64,000 nt of DNA from Roseovarius spongiae (GTDB lineage: Bacteria > Pseudomonadota > Alphaproteobacteria > Rhodobacterales > Rhodobacteraceae). Position numbers and translations under genes: made by a program. The notes beneath the pieces were generated by a model. The model was not told the DNA's origin. It saw nothing but the letters and a program-made list of their open reading frames with translations, and ran no database searches. Positions 35,018-45,040 of this stretch are shown here, piece by piece (the stretch's first letter is position 1; every line of letters starts with the position of its first letter). The DNA lies in the NCBI RefSeq assembly GCF_003651245.1, contig NZ_RAPE01000001.1, positions 1,302,001 through 1,366,000 of the forward strand, written 5' to 3'.

Positions 35018-36610
35018 ATGACGAAGAAAATCCACACCATCACTCTGGGCCGCCGCGGCTTCCTGCAGGGGGCCGTCGCCACGGGGCTGGCCGCCGGGAC
35101 CATGCCGCTGGGACAGGCGATATGGGCCGCCGAGGGCGCCATGCTGAACGCCTTTTCCTACGCGGATATCGACAAGCTCGACCCCGGTTTCTACCAGAAC
35201 GGCTACAATGTCGACGTGATGAACTGCATCTATCACAAGCTGGCGCGCTACGTTCCGGGCCGCGAGTGGGAGATCGAGAACGAGGCCGCCGAAGAGTTGG
35301 AGCAGGTGGACGACACCCATATCCGCTTTCGGCTGAAGCCGGGCATCATGTTCTCCGGCGGTTACGGCGAAATGACGGCCGAGGACGTGAAATTCTCGTT
35401 CGAGCGGGTGCTCGAGCATGACAGCCCGGTCAAGGGCGACTGGGGGCCGCTGAAGGAGGTTCAGCTCGACCCCGACGACAAGTATGCCGGGACCATCGTG
35501 CTGGAAAAACCGTTCCAGCCGCTCTGGACCATCACCATCCCCTATGGCGTCGGTCATATCGTGTCCAAGAAGGCGGTGATGGAGGCCACCGGCGACGGCG
35601 GCGATTTCGGGATGAAGCCGCCGGCCTTCTCGGGGCCCTACATCCTGGACGAGTGGAAACCCAACCAATACGTCAAGCTCACCCGCAACCCCGACTATTC
35701 GGGCGAACTGAAACCCGGCTACGACGAGATCCGCATCATCCCGATGGACGATGAAAAGGTCGCCGAACGCGCCTACGAGGCGGGCGATCTCGACTACACC
35801 GGGATCAGCCTGTCGTCGCTGTCCAACTACAAGGCCAATCCGCCTGCGGACACGACGATCAAGGAATTCCCGTCCCTCTATTACGTGTGGGTCGGCATGA
35901 ACATCGATAACGAGGTGACGGGCAACGAGGATCTGCGCAAGGCGATCCAGTGGGCGATCAATGTGCCGCAGATCATGGACGCCGCCTATTTCGGAGAGGC
36001 CAAGCCCTCGACCGGGTTGATCGCGCCGGGCCTGACCGGCCATCGCGAAAAAGCGCTGATCCCGCCCGAGGGCGATCTCGACAAGGCGCGCGAATATCTC
36101 GAGAAGGCGGGCGGTCCGCCCGCGCAGCCGATCACCATCGACACGCTGAACGCCACCACGTGGAAGACCATTGCCGAGGTCATCCAGGCGCAGCTTGGCC
36201 AGATCGGCATCCAGGTGCAGGTGAACGTGCAGGATTCGGGATCGTTCTGGACGCTGGGCATGGAGAGCGAGGGCGACCGCTGGAAGAACATGCAGCTCGT
36301 CGTCAACCGGTTCTCGATGATGCCTGATCCGTTCTACGCGACAACCTGGTTCACCTCGGACCAGGTGGGCATCTGGAACTGGGAGCGGTTCTCGAACCCC
36401 GAGTTCGACAAGCTCAACGACGAGGCGCTGAGCGAGGCCGACAAGGACAAGCGCGCGGCGATGTATCGCAAGATGCAGGACCTGATGGAAGAATCGGGCG
36501 CCTACCGCTTTCTCACCCACGAGGCGAGCCCGGTGATGTATCGCGACAGCGTGGAGCCGGCCCTGCGCCCGGACGCGCGCCCGCTCTACGTCGGGTTCAA
36601 GCCGGCCTGA
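35018..36610 (+). CDS. DppA-type ABC transporter substrate-binding protein
   Basis: The 530-aa protein belongs to solute-binding family 5 (peptides, nickel, opines and others). It has a twin-arginine signal (LGRRGFLQGAVATGLAAG) and a cleavage region near AIWAAEG. ATG 35018 is selected because AAGGAGGAAAA lies just before it; the earlier in-frame ATG at 34907 is inside the hydrolase gene. The mature part shows the domain order of DppA (DDTHIRFRLKPGIMFSGGYGEMTAEDVKFSFERV). No hairpin follows it, unlike the other four transporter operons here. Confidence 0.9.
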   Translation: MTKKIHTITLGRRGFLQGAVATGLAAGTMPLGQAIWAAEGAMLNAFSYADIDKLDPGFYQNGYNVDVMNCIYHKLARYVPGREWEIENEAAEELEQVDDTHIRFRLKPGIMFSGGYGEMTAEDVKFSFERVLEHDSPVKGDWGPLKEVQLDPDDKYAGTIVLEKPFQPLWTITIPYGVGHIVSKKAVMEATGDGGDFGMKPPAFSGPYILDEWKPNQYVKLTRNPDYSGELKPGYDEIRIIPMDDEKVAERAYEAGDLDYTGISLSSLSNYKANPPADTTIKEFPSLYYVWVGMNIDNEVTGNEDLRKAIQWAINVPQIMDAAYFGEAKPSTGLIAPGLTGHREKALIPPEGDLDKAREYLEKAGGPPAQPITIDTLNATTWKTIAEVIQAQLGQIGIQVQVNVQDSGSFWTLGMESEGDRWKNMQLVVNRFSMMPDPFYATTWFTSDQVGIWNWERFSNPEFDKLNDEALSEADKDKRAAMYRKMQDLMEESGAYRFLTHEASPVMYRDSVEPALRPDARPLYVGFKPA

Positions 36611-36641
36611 TCGGGCGACGGAAAAGGGAGACCGCGACGTC

Positions 36642-37580
36642 ATGGCGCTTTACGCGATCCAGAGACTGCTCCTGTCGGTGTTGATCATCGCCGTCGCGGT
36701 CTGCCTGCTCAACATCATGCTGCATCTCGTGCCGGGGGATCCGGCGGTGATGATCCTCGGGCCGCGCGCGACGCCCGAACTGATCGAGAAGACCCGCGTG
36801 GAGATGGGGCTCGATCAGCCGTTCCTGATCCAGATGGCCACCTTCTTCGGCAACCTGCTGCGCGGGGACATGGGGGTGGACGTGTTCACCGGACGCAGCG
36901 TCACCACCATCGTGATGGAGGCGCTGCCCTTCACGCTGGCGCTGATCTCGGCGTCGATCGCCTGGGCGGCGCTGATCGGCATTCCGCTGGGCGCCTATTC
37001 GGCGCTTCGGCGCAACACGTGGATCGACCGCATCACCGGCATCCTGTCGGTCGGCACCATTTCGATCCCGTCCTTCGTGATGGCGCTTTACGGCACGCTG
37101 ATCTTCGCGGTCTGGCTGGGCTGGCTGCCCGCCATCGGCGCGGGCGAGGGGTTCGGCGACCAGGTCGTGCACCTGATCCTTCCCGCCTTCGCCGTCGGCG
37201 TCAGCTGGGTGGGCTACATCGCGCGCATCGTGCGCGCCGCCATGCTCGAGGTGATGGGCGAGAACCACGTGCGCATGGCGCGCGCCTTCGGCCTGCGCGA
37301 GGGGCGCATCGCGCGCGGCTACGTGCTGCGCATCGCGGTGCTGCCGGCGGTCACGCTGATCGGGGCAGGGGTGGCGCATCTGTTCTCGGCGGCGGTTTTC
37401 GTCGAGGTGATCTTCGCGCGCCCCGGCATCGGCGCGCTGATCGTCAGCGCGGTGAACGAACGCAACTATCCCATCGTGCTGGGCGCGGTGCTCATCACCA
37501 CGGCGATCATCGTGCTGGCGACGCTGATCTCCGATCTCGTCATTGCGTGGCTCGATCCGCGCCAGCGGGAGGGGCTCTGA
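36642..37580 (+). CDS. DppB-type ABC transporter permease
   Basis: The 312-aa permease has the N-terminal DppB signature (LLSVLIIAVAVCLLNIMLHLVPGDPAVMILG) and the loop RAAMLEVMGENHVRMARAFGLREGRI. Six helices are visible. It ends one base before the DppC gene begins, so the two are coupled. Confidence 0.93.
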   Translation: MALYAIQRLLLSVLIIAVAVCLLNIMLHLVPGDPAVMILGPRATPELIEKTRVEMGLDQPFLIQMATFFGNLLRGDMGVDVFTGRSVTTIVMEALPFTLALISASIAWAALIGIPLGAYSALRRNTWIDRITGILSVGTISIPSFVMALYGTLIFAVWLGWLPAIGAGEGFGDQVVHLILPAFAVGVSWVGYIARIVRAAMLEVMGENHVRMARAFGLREGRIARGYVLRIAVLPAVTLIGAGVAHLFSAAVFVEVIFARPGIGALIVSAVNERNYPIVLGAVLITTAIIVLATLISDLVIAWLDPRQREGL

Positions 37581-37581
37581 C

Positions 37582-38457
37582 ATGGCCGAGACGACCGCGT
37601 CCTACAAGGAGCCCTCGGCGCTGCGCGTCTACGCAGGGCAGTTGCGCCGGAACCCGATGGGGATGCTCGGCCTCGTGCTGGTGCTGATCGTGGTGGCGAC
37701 CGCGATCTTCGCGCCCTGGCTTGCGCCCTATGATCCGAACCAGATCATGCTTGGCCCGCGCATGGGCGCCCCATCCGCCGAGCATTGGCTGGGCACCGAT
37801 CAGCTGGGCCGCGACCTGCTGAGCCGGGTGATCGCAGGCGGGCGCATCGCCATGCTGGTGGCGGTCGCCACGCTCGGCGCGGCGCTGAGCGTCGGGTTGG
37901 CGCTGGGACTGATCGCGGGCTACGGGCCGAGATGGCTCGACAATATCCTGCTGCTGATCTTCGACGCGGTGCGTTCGTTCCCGGTGATCGTCTTCGGGCT
38001 TGCGGTGGTGGCGCTGGTGGGGCCGTCGCTCTACACGGTGATCCTGGTGGTCGCGATCACCTCGATCCCGATATACGCCCGCATCGTGCGCACCCAGACG
38101 CAGGCGCTGCGCGGGGCGGAGTTCATCCTCGCCGAGCGGGCGATGGGCGCGAGCACCCTGCGCATCCTCGGGGTGCATGTGCTGCCCAACGTGCTGGGCC
38201 CGCTGCTGATCCTCGCGAGCATGGACGTGCCGATGGTGATCGCCACCGAGGCGGGGCTGAGTTTCCTCGGGATGGGCGTGCGCCCGCCCGCGCCAAGCTG
38301 GGGCACGATCCTGAACGATGGTTACAACTTCATCCGCAATTCGCCCTGGCCGGTGATCGCCGGGTCGGCGCCGATCATCATCGTCACGCTGGGCTTCACC
38401 TTTCTGGGCGAGGCGCTGCGCGACATCTTCGATCCCAAGCTGAGGCGCAACTCATGA
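37582..38457 (+). CDS. DppC-type ABC transporter permease
   Basis: The 291-aa protein shows the DppC family pattern: an N-terminal helix followed by [34 protein letters not shown] and the loop [17 protein letters not shown]. Its TGA overlaps the ATG of the next ATPase (38454-38457). Confidence 0.93.
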   Translation: MAETTASYKEPSALRVYAGQLRRNPMGMLGLVLVLIVVATAIFAPWLAPYDPNQIMLGPRMGAPSAEHWLGTDQLGRDLLSRVIAGGRIAMLVAVATLGAALSVGLALGLIAGYGPRWLDNILLLIFDAVRSFPVIVFGLAVVALVGPSLYTVILVVAITSIPIYARIVRTQTQALRGAEFILAERAMGASTLRILGVHVLPNVLGPLLILASMDVPMVIATEAGLSFLGMGVRPPAPSWGTILNDGYNFIRNSPWPVIAGSAPIIIVTLGFTFLGEALRDIFDPKLRRNS

Positions 38458-39446
38458 CCGAAGCCGCCGATTCGCTCCTGTCGGTGAAGAACCTGTCGAT
38501 CGACTTCGGCACGCCTCGGGGGGCGCTGCACGCGCTGCGCGGCGTTGAACTGGAGGTGCCCAAGGGGCGCATCATGGGGCTGGTGGGCGAATCGGGCTGC
38601 GGCAAGTCCACGCTGGCCTTCAGCCTCGCCGGGTTGCTGCCGAGCAACGGCCGGGTGGCCGGCGGCGCGATCCTGCTGAACGGCGAGGACGTCACGAAGA
38701 TGAGCGAGCGCGAGTTGCGCGATATCCGCGGGCGGCGCGTCTCCATGATCTTCCAGGACCCGATGACGGCGCTCAACCCGGTCGCCACCATCGGGCGGCA
38801 GATGCTCGACATCCAGTATCGCGACGCGGGCGGCAAGGCCGAGAAGCGCAGGCGCGCCGCCGAGATGCTGGACCGCGTCGGCATTCCTGACGCCGCCGCA
38901 CAGCTTGCCGCCTATCCGCACCAGTTCTCGGGCGGCATGCGCCAGCGGGTCTGCATCGCCATGGCGCTGCTGACGAAACCGGATCTCCTGATCGCGGACG
39001 AGCCGACGACGGCGCTCGACGCGACGCTCGAGGTGCAGATCATCGAGCTCCTGCGCGAATTGCAGCAGGAGATGGGCTGCGCCATCGTGTTCGTGTCCCA
39101 CCACCTCGGCACGGTGGCCGAGCTCTGCGACGACGTGACGGTGATGTATGCCGGCGAAATGGTCGAGCGCGGCACGGTGCGCGACGTGTTTCACAACCCC
39201 GCGCATCCCTACACGCAGGCGCTTCTCGAATGCGACCCGGCCCGGATCAAGGACGCCACGCGGCAATTGCCGACGATCCCCGGCACGCTGCCCGATCTCG
39301 TGCGCGTGCCGCCGGGCTGCATCTTTCGCAACCGCTGCGAACACGCCTGGGAGCGCTGCGCGACGGAACACCCGCCCCATTACGCGGCCAGCGGCCCACG
39401 CCATGTTGCGAGCTGCCACCTGCTGGACAAGGAGGGCACGGCATGA
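38454..39446 (+). CDS. DppD-type ABC transporter ATPase
   Basis: The 330-aa ATPase has Walker [10 protein letters not shown], signature [15 protein letters not shown], Walker [13 protein letters not shown] and a C-terminal oligopeptide-transporter domain with cysteines ([17 protein letters not shown]), which binds an iron-sulfur cluster in some homologues. It is coupled by four-base overlaps to both neighbours. Confidence 0.93.
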   Translation: MTEAADSLLSVKNLSIDFGTPRGALHALRGVELEVPKGRIMGLVGESGCGKSTLAFSLAGLLPSNGRVAGGAILLNGEDVTKMSERELRDIRGRRVSMIFQDPMTALNPVATIGRQMLDIQYRDAGGKAEKRRRAAEMLDRVGIPDAAAQLAAYPHQFSGGMRQRVCIAMALLTKPDLLIADEPTTALDATLEVQIIELLRELQQEMGCAIVFVSHHLGTVAELCDDVTVMYAGEMVERGTVRDVFHNPAHPYTQALLECDPARIKDATRQLPTIPGTLPDLVRVPPGCIFRNRCEHAWERCATEHPPHYAASGPRHVASCHLLDKEGTA

Positions 39447-40429
39447 GCCCGCTGCTGGAGGTCGAGAACCTGGTCGTCCGTTACCCGGCGATGGGCCGCG
39501 TCCGCGCCGCGCTGAAGGGCGCCGAGCCCGAGTTCGAAGCGGTCGCCGACGTGTCGTTCGGCATAAAGGCGGGCGAGACGCTCGGCCTTGTCGGTGAATC
39601 CGGCTCGGGCAAGTCGACGATCGCACGCACCTTGATGGGGCTGAAACGGGCGCATTCCGGGTCCATCCGCTTTGACGGACGTGAGATATCGGACGCCAGC
39701 GCGCAGGAATACGCCCGCTTGCGCCGCGAAATCGCGATGATGTGGCAGGACCCGGTCGGATCGCTTTCGCCGCGGCTGACAGTGGGCGCGCTGGTGACCG
39801 AGCCGCTCAAGATCCACGGCAGGCGCGCGGACCGGCGGGCCGAATGCAAGCGGCTGCTGGAGATGGTCGGCCTGCCCGCCAATTTCGCCGGGCGGTTTCC
39901 GCATCAACTGTCGGGGGGGCAGGCGCGGCGCGTGGGCGTGGCGCGCGCGCTTGCGCTCGACCCGCGGCTGGTGATCGCGGACGAACCGACCGCGGGCCTC
40001 GACATGTCGGTGCAGGCCGAGGTGCTGAACCTGCTGGCCGAGATGCAGACGCGTCTCGGCATTGCGATCCTGGTGATCACTCATAACCTCAACGTCGTGC
40101 GCCATATCACGGATCGCATGGCGATCATGTATCTCGGCCGCTTCGTCGAGACCGGCCCGACCGAGCGCATCTTTCACGCGCCCTGCCATCCCTATACCGA
40201 GGCGCTGCTGTCGGCCAATCCCGAACCCGACCCGGACGCCGCGCAGGCGCGCATCACGCTGTCGGGCGAAATGCCGAGCCCGCGCCGCCGCCCGGAAGGA
40301 TGCGAATTCCATTCGCGCTGCCAATACGCCCGCCCGGAATGCGCACGGCGCGCCCCCGGCGTTACCGAACACGGCCCGCAGCACGCCTTCACCTGTCATT
40401 TCCCGATCTGCGGTCCCTCCGCGGCCTGA
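39443..40429 (+). CDS. DppF-type ABC transporter ATPase
   Basis: The 328-aa ATPase has Walker A GESGSGKST, signature LSGGQARRVGVARAL, Walker B LVIADEPTAGLD and a C-terminal RPEGCEFHSRCQYARPEC cysteine motif like its partner. It is the last gene of the CocE-Dpp operon. After it the sequence character changes and no further gene is seen for about 390 bases. Confidence 0.93.
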   Translation: MSPLLEVENLVVRYPAMGRVRAALKGAEPEFEAVADVSFGIKAGETLGLVGESGSGKSTIARTLMGLKRAHSGSIRFDGREISDASAQEYARLRREIAMMWQDPVGSLSPRLTVGALVTEPLKIHGRRADRRAECKRLLEMVGLPANFAGRFPHQLSGGQARRVGVARALALDPRLVIADEPTAGLDMSVQAEVLNLLAEMQTRLGIAILVITHNLNVVRHITDRMAIMYLGRFVETGPTERIFHAPCHPYTEALLSANPEPDPDAAQARITLSGEMPSPRRRPEGCEFHSRCQYARPECARRAPGVTEHGPQHAFTCHFPICGPSAA

Positions 40430-40821
40430 GGCGCCCCCAAAGCGTTCGCATTCACGTTTCGACAGCTACGACAACCTTCCCGCCAGTCGGGCCTGGATGC
40501 CGATCCCGGGCGCGTGGCCGCCACCTGGCATCTCGCCCAGGGGACGGGGGCACGGTCATCCGAGAATGATGACCTGTGGCGGGAGTAGAATTTGCCAGCT
40601 TCGCTTTTGGAAAACTGTTGGTTGGCCAGCGGGTTGCAGGTCAAGTGGCGGAGGGAGCGTGACCGGCAGCGAACTTGTGCTCGCGAAATCCCGCACCGTC
40701 ATGTAGAGACGATCGGGGGGCAGGTCGTTGACGCTCGAGGTCAGGATCACCCCCATCCATGATAATTTGGCGGGAACCTCTGATCCGCAGATACTGCTTG
40801 AGCGGCTGTGACATTCTTCGA
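40430..40821. other. intergenic region without a recognisable gene
   Basis: This 392-base gap lies between two convergent operons. Short frames exist on both strands but none has a credible start or recognisable motif. It marks the switch from very GC-rich DNA to the looser, less GC-rich segment that follows, so it may contain an old junction. Confidence 0.5.
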
Positions 40822-42204
40822 TTATCTCGGGTAAGTTGACAGGACAGCCTGAACCTCGTCAATCCGTTCAAACTCGGGGTCGAGAATGCCTACTGCTTCG
40901 AGGTGAATTTGCGCCTCTTCTGTCACAGAACGATCATGCAGCATACGACCAAGGAAAAATCGGATCCATGGATCGTCAGGGCTGATACGCAGATTCCTTC
41001 GCAATGCGGCCAGTGCGTCGTCCGAATTCTCTGCGTGCGCAAGCGCGACAGCGTAAGTTGCAGAAATGGATGCGTTCCTTGGTTCTACCTGCATTGCATG
41101 GCGACTATGGGCGAGCGCTTCCTCCGGGTTAATGCCCGAGCGGACCAACGCCATAGCAAGATTGTTCGAAGCAATGACATTTCCAGGATCCGCTTTCACA
41201 GCGTCCCGGTAAAGGCTTATGGCGGCTTCTAGCTCTCCAGCCTCCTCGGCCAGAAAGCCTCGCGCCACGAGGACTGGAGCGGATGGCGACGTCTTCAGGA
41301 CTTCATCCAGTGTCGTGGTCGCCTCTTCCAAAAGGCCAAGCCGCAACTGTACATTGCCAAGGGAAACGAGGATCGCGTCCCGTTCCGCTTCCGCGTGCTT
41401 CAACCCCTCCTGGTACCAGTGTCGCGCACCAATGTAGTCGCCCGCCTCGACAAAGAGATTCGCAAGCCGGATTTCCGCCAACGGCTGTTCGTAGTCGCCG
41501 GTTTCGGCGATTCGAAAGCTTTCGAGCGCACCTTCGATTTCTCCGGCGCTGAATTGGTGTGAGCCGAGAAAGTCCCATGTCATTGGATGTTTGGGGGCAT
41601 CTTCCGTCGCTTCGACATAGGCGTTCCTGGCCTCGTCCTGCCGGCCCGTGAACTCGAGATATCTGCCGAGGTTCAGTTTTGCTGCAAAGAAATCCGGCGC
41701 AACTTCGATCGCTTTCCCATAAGCATTTTCCGCCGCCTTGAAAGCGCGACTCCTCATTGCCTGCTCCGCGCGCATCAGATGAAAATAAGGTGAGTCCGAG
41801 TGAGCTTCGGATGCTTTCGCCAGCGCCGCGCGCGCCTCGACGGGCTCGCCCTGTTCCACGAGTCGCAACACGTTCTGCCCATCGGCCATGACATCGGGGG
41901 GCGCGTAGAGAATGTCCAACTCGTGCGCCTTTTGCCATGCTTGTCGCGCCTCCGTCTCACGTCGTTGTCGGTACAATACGGTTCCTAGCCGATGCCAGGC
42001 CGAGGCGTCTTCGGGTTGCCGAGCAAGACGGGCATTCAACTCCTTTTCGAATTTCTGCAGCGGGCTTGTCTCGTTGATACCCAACGCCTCTGGCAGATCA
42101 CGTGGTGGGGACGGGCGAATATCCAGATTGATCGTGCTGGCCTCAACTGCGCCGGCCGCAACTGTCATGGACAGGGCGAGTATGAGCCTCCGGAAACTCG
42201 TCAT
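40822..42204 (-). CDS. exported TPR-repeat protein
   Basis: The 460-aa protein has a signal peptide (TSFRRLILALSMTVAAGAVEA) and then about nine to ten tetratricopeptide units, for example DASAWHRLGTVLYRQRRETEARQAWQKA and NVIASNNLAMALVRSGINPEEALAHSRHAM. TPR arrays mediate protein binding. In many bacteria with PEP-CTERM-like surface proteins such TPR proteins accompany the export locus, and here a VPLPA-CTERM gene lies just upstream on the same strand. ATG 42204 is chosen because the signal peptide begins there. Confidence 0.82.
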   Translation of the reverse strand: MTSFRRLILALSMTVAAGAVEASTINLDIRPSPPRDLPEALGINETSPLQKFEKELNARLARQPEDASAWHRLGTVLYRQRRETEARQAWQKAHELDILYAPPDVMADGQNVLRLVEQGEPVEARAALAKASEAHSDSPYFHLMRAEQAMRSRAFKAAENAYGKAIEVAPDFFAAKLNLGRYLEFTGRQDEARNAYVEATEDAPKHPMTWDFLGSHQFSAGEIEGALESFRIAETGDYEQPLAEIRLANLFVEAGDYIGARHWYQEGLKHAEAERDAILVSLGNVQLRLGLLEEATTTLDEVLKTSPSAPVLVARGFLAEEAGELEAAISLYRDAVKADPGNVIASNNLAMALVRSGINPEEALAHSRHAMQVEPRNASISATYAVALAHAENSDDALAALRRNLRISPDDPWIRFFLGRMLHDRSVTEEAQIHLEAVGILDPEFERIDEVQAVLSTYPR

Positions 42205-42287
42205 GGCGTCGCATCTCCGCATGTGGTCGTCAAAGAATCCGGACGCATGGAGAACCATGCGCCCGAACAGATTCGAAATCGGTTGCC

Positions 42288-43964
42288 TCAAGAGGATCTG
42301 GACCGAAGCCGGCCTGCGCCGAAAAGCCCGAACAGGCCAGTCAACAGCAACCACGCCGGCATGGGCAACGGAACAACAGTGGTCTTGGTCGTCAGCTTCA
42401 GGTCCGACAGGACGGGCGTCGGCGCGCCGGGCGTGCCGGGGCGTGTCAGTGTCACCAAAATCTCGGCGAAACGTCCCGTCATCCCTGTCAGATCATCCAT
42501 TTGGCCGTAGGAGGCCCACGTCGCGCCGCCAAGATCGAGGAGAGTATCGGCAAAACGGGCTTCGACAACGATGCCTGTGCCGGCCGGAATCGACCCTTCG
42601 GCTTCCTGGTTCCACATGATCTTATCCCAGAGAGAGCCGAGCATTCCGGAATCAACCACGTTTCTCCAGGTCCCGCTGGGGTTCGTGACGCCGCCGACAA
42701 CCGATCCCGTCATATCGGAATAGTTGTAAGGTCTCGCACCTGCACCAAGATCGACGGTCAACTCGACCGCGCCCTTATTGTCCCCGCCGCCCTGCGGGTC
42801 TATCCGCATGACATTGTTGGAACCTTGGTTGGTGACCCAGACCTTGCCATTGCTGTCCACCGATATGCCGGTTGGTGTGCTTCCCACGCCGATCGTCTTG
42901 ATCAGGTTCCCGGCATTGTCGAAACGCGAGACGGTACTGGAGAAGCTATTGGCCACCCAGACGTTGTCATCGGGGGTCACCGTCACGCCGCGGCCCCCGT
43001 TGCCGCCGCCTGCAAACGTACCAAGGTGGGTTCCGTCGGGCGCGAATTTTGAAAGGCGCGTGTTCAGGTGTGAATTCCAGACGTTACCCTGGCTGTCGAT
43101 TCCCAACCCGTATGAGCGATCTCCACCGTTGGGAGTCACCGCATCCGCCAGCTGCACCCCGTTGATCGTGTCGTATCGTGCAGTCCGATTTGTCGACCAG
43201 CCGGACGACCACAGAACGCCGTTGCCGTCTATCAGACCGCCATAGCCGCCGGGACTCAGGTCGAAGGCCGGATCGGTGGCGCCAGTGTTTCCATCGATAC
43301 GCTGGTGCATCTTGTTGCCAAATCCACCGACCCAGACGTCATTATTCGCGTCGATCGCGATGGTCCGATTGTTGGTGCCGGCGGTCCGAACATACTGCTG
43401 GATCGCAACGTCATCGGCAGTCGACGTTCCGCCATTGTTGTCTGCACCGCCGGCATTCGACCAGTTCAAACGGTCGAAGGATGATCCGTTCCAGATACCT
43501 GAAGACGTCGTTCCGGCACCCGGCGTAGCGGAAACCTTCACGACAGATCCCATGCCTCCAGACGATTCATTGCGATTGCCGATCCAGACATCCCCGTTCA
43601 GGTCGACCGTGGTCCGCGATGGATTGCCAGCCCGCCCGTTGGGTCGGGTCAGGTATTCCCCGATTACTGCGCCATTTCCTGCCGCGTCGTCAGCGAGGCT
43701 TACAAATCCATCCGGATCGTCGTGGCTCGTGTCGATGAGGATCGCGGAATCGCGTCCGGAGGCTGCTATCCAAAGATAATTGAATTGGGTGGTAATCCCT
43801 GGATTCAGCTGAACTTGGTCATCGGCACCCGGTGGCCCACTATTCGTGCTTGCGTATGTGCCTTGATCCCAGTCAGTGTCATTTGTGAAAACAAAACTTC
43901 CGGCATTCGCGGCGCCCGCTATGGCCAGAACGCTGGCACTCGCCAGCAAAAGACGAAGTCTCAT
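42288..43964 (-). CDS. VPLPA-CTERM surface protein with Vgb/NHL-like propeller
   Basis: The 558-aa protein has a signal peptide (RLLLASASVLAIAGAANA), a body of repeated blades such as GVTVTPDDNVWVANSFSSTV and GISVDSNGKVWVTNQGSNNV typical of Vgb/NHL beta-propellers, and a C-terminal sorting tail VVPLPMPAWLLLTGLFGLFGAGRLRSR. The tail has the VPLP motif, one hydrophobic helix and an Arg cluster as in VPLPA-CTERM substrates of exosortase D. ATG 43964 follows GGGAGGA. No exosortase gene is in the window. Confidence 0.85.
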   Translation of the reverse strand: MRLRLLLASASVLAIAGAANAGSFVFTNDTDWDQGTYASTNSGPPGADDQVQLNPGITTQFNYLWIAASGRDSAILIDTSHDDPDGFVSLADDAAGNGAVIGEYLTRPNGRAGNPSRTTVDLNGDVWIGNRNESSGGMGSVVKVSATPGAGTTSSGIWNGSSFDRLNWSNAGGADNNGGTSTADDVAIQQYVRTAGTNNRTIAIDANNDVWVGGFGNKMHQRIDGNTGATDPAFDLSPGGYGGLIDGNGVLWSSGWSTNRTARYDTINGVQLADAVTPNGGDRSYGLGIDSQGNVWNSHLNTRLSKFAPDGTHLGTFAGGGNGGRGVTVTPDDNVWVANSFSSTVSRFDNAGNLIKTIGVGSTPTGISVDSNGKVWVTNQGSNNVMRIDPQGGGDNKGAVELTVDLGAGARPYNYSDMTGSVVGGVTNPSGTWRNVVDSGMLGSLWDKIMWNQEAEGSIPAGTGIVVEARFADTLLDLGGATWASYGQMDDLTGMTGRFAEILVTLTRPGTPGAPTPVLSDLKLTTKTTVVPLPMPAWLLLTGLFGLFGAGRLRSRSS

Positions 43965-44395
43965 CACAAATCCTCCCAGATGCAATGTGCGGACGCATCT
44001 GTTAGAGGTTCAGGTGTACTCGTCTCTAAAAAATAGGCCTGCGGCCCTTATCCCAACCAAGCCTGAAGCTGCCGGGTGCTTCCGCTTACGTTTTTCGAAA
44101 TGATAGCTAATGGTACTCCAACACAGGCCGATTTTCAACATAATATTTTCGGAAGGCGAGCGAACTACATCCCGGTGTTTCCAAGCCAATTCCACCCAGT
44201 CCCGAGCCTGCGGTGACCTGCCAGCGGCGGTATGTCATGCGGCACTAGAGCGGACCTTCGCTGCGTCCCGCGCATAGGACTGAGAGGCAGGACAGAGCGT
44301 GAACTCTCTGCACCCCTACCGGATGGCCGCAGTCAGCCCGAACACGACGCATGTTCACGCTATGAATTCATTCACTGTTTTGGGTCTCTGGCAAT
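43965..44395. other. AT-richer intergenic region
   Basis: This 431-base stretch separates two minus-strand surface-protein genes. It contains the ribosome binding site of the propeller gene at its left end and AT-rich tracts near 44035-44160 suited to a promoter. No coding frame with a credible start or motif was found. Confidence 0.5.
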
Positions 44396-45040
44396 TCAGC
44401 CCTTGCGTCGACGCAACCACGCAAAAGCTCCCAAACCAGCAAGCATTAGTGGAAGACCCGCAGGCAGGGGTACCACGTTTGGCGGTGGATCAACCGGCTT
44501 ATCGGAAGTGTTGATCGTCAGCACCCAATTTGCCGCAGGATAGACAACGCCCGCCGACAACTGAAAATCCCATATGGCGCCATCTACATCCTGCGCCAGC
44601 GGGCCAGTTTCCGGCCCAAAGCTGTCAAAGAATGCGGCCGAGATCGTCGGCGGATTGCCCGGACCACCCCCGGTGACAGAGCGGAAGTTGTCGTCAAACA
44701 GGTTTGCCTGATTGTTAAACAGCGCCGAGTTAAGACTTTGGCCTATATTCGCGGTGTCCCACGCGCCGGTGAAAGACAGCTGAATGCTGTCGATAATCAA
44801 CCCTGGAACCTGCGTGAACCGTATCCGGTCAGTATCAGTCGCTGATCCCGTGGCGGGAATAGAACCTAATATCGTGTTCGAACCGGACGCCAGGTCCACA
44901 ATGGTTGAGCCGATCGCATCAAGATCGCCTGATACGCTTTCATCATATATTGTGGCCGCACCGGCTGACATGGCAGTGGCGCTGCAAAAAATAAGCGCAA
45001 GCGCCAAAGCCCTCAAACTAGCGGTTGCAAAATTCGCCAT
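44396..45040 (-). CDS. VPLPA-CTERM sorting-signal protein
   Basis: The 214-aa protein has a signal peptide (LRALALALIFCSATAMSAGA), a probable beta-sandwich body without recognised catalytic motif, and a classic C-terminal signal VVPLPAGLPLMLAGLGAFAW followed by LRRRKG. It should be anchored or processed at the cell surface by an exosortase D system encoded elsewhere. Its function is unknown. Base composition is lower in GC than the first 40 kb. Confidence 0.85.
   Translation of the reverse strand: MANFATASLRALALALIFCSATAMSAGAATIYDESVSGDLDAIGSTIVDLASGSNTILGSIPATGSATDTDRIRFTQVPGLIIDSIQLSFTGAWDTANIGQSLNSALFNNQANLFDDNFRSVTGGGPGNPPTISAAFFDSFGPETGPLAQDVDGAIWDFQLSAGVVYPAANWVLTINTSDKPVDPPPNVVPLPAGLPLMLAGLGAFAWLRRRKG

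Noticed and set aside
34838..36643. 601-aa minus-strand frame opposite the DppA-type binding protein
   Set aside because: It is antisense to a clear family 5 binding protein with Tat signal and ribosome binding site; composition is that of a shadow frame.
40556..40871. Minus-strand frames of 66 and 76 codons in the gap after the Dpp operon
   Set aside because: No ribosome binding site, no motif, and one overlaps the end of the TPR gene.
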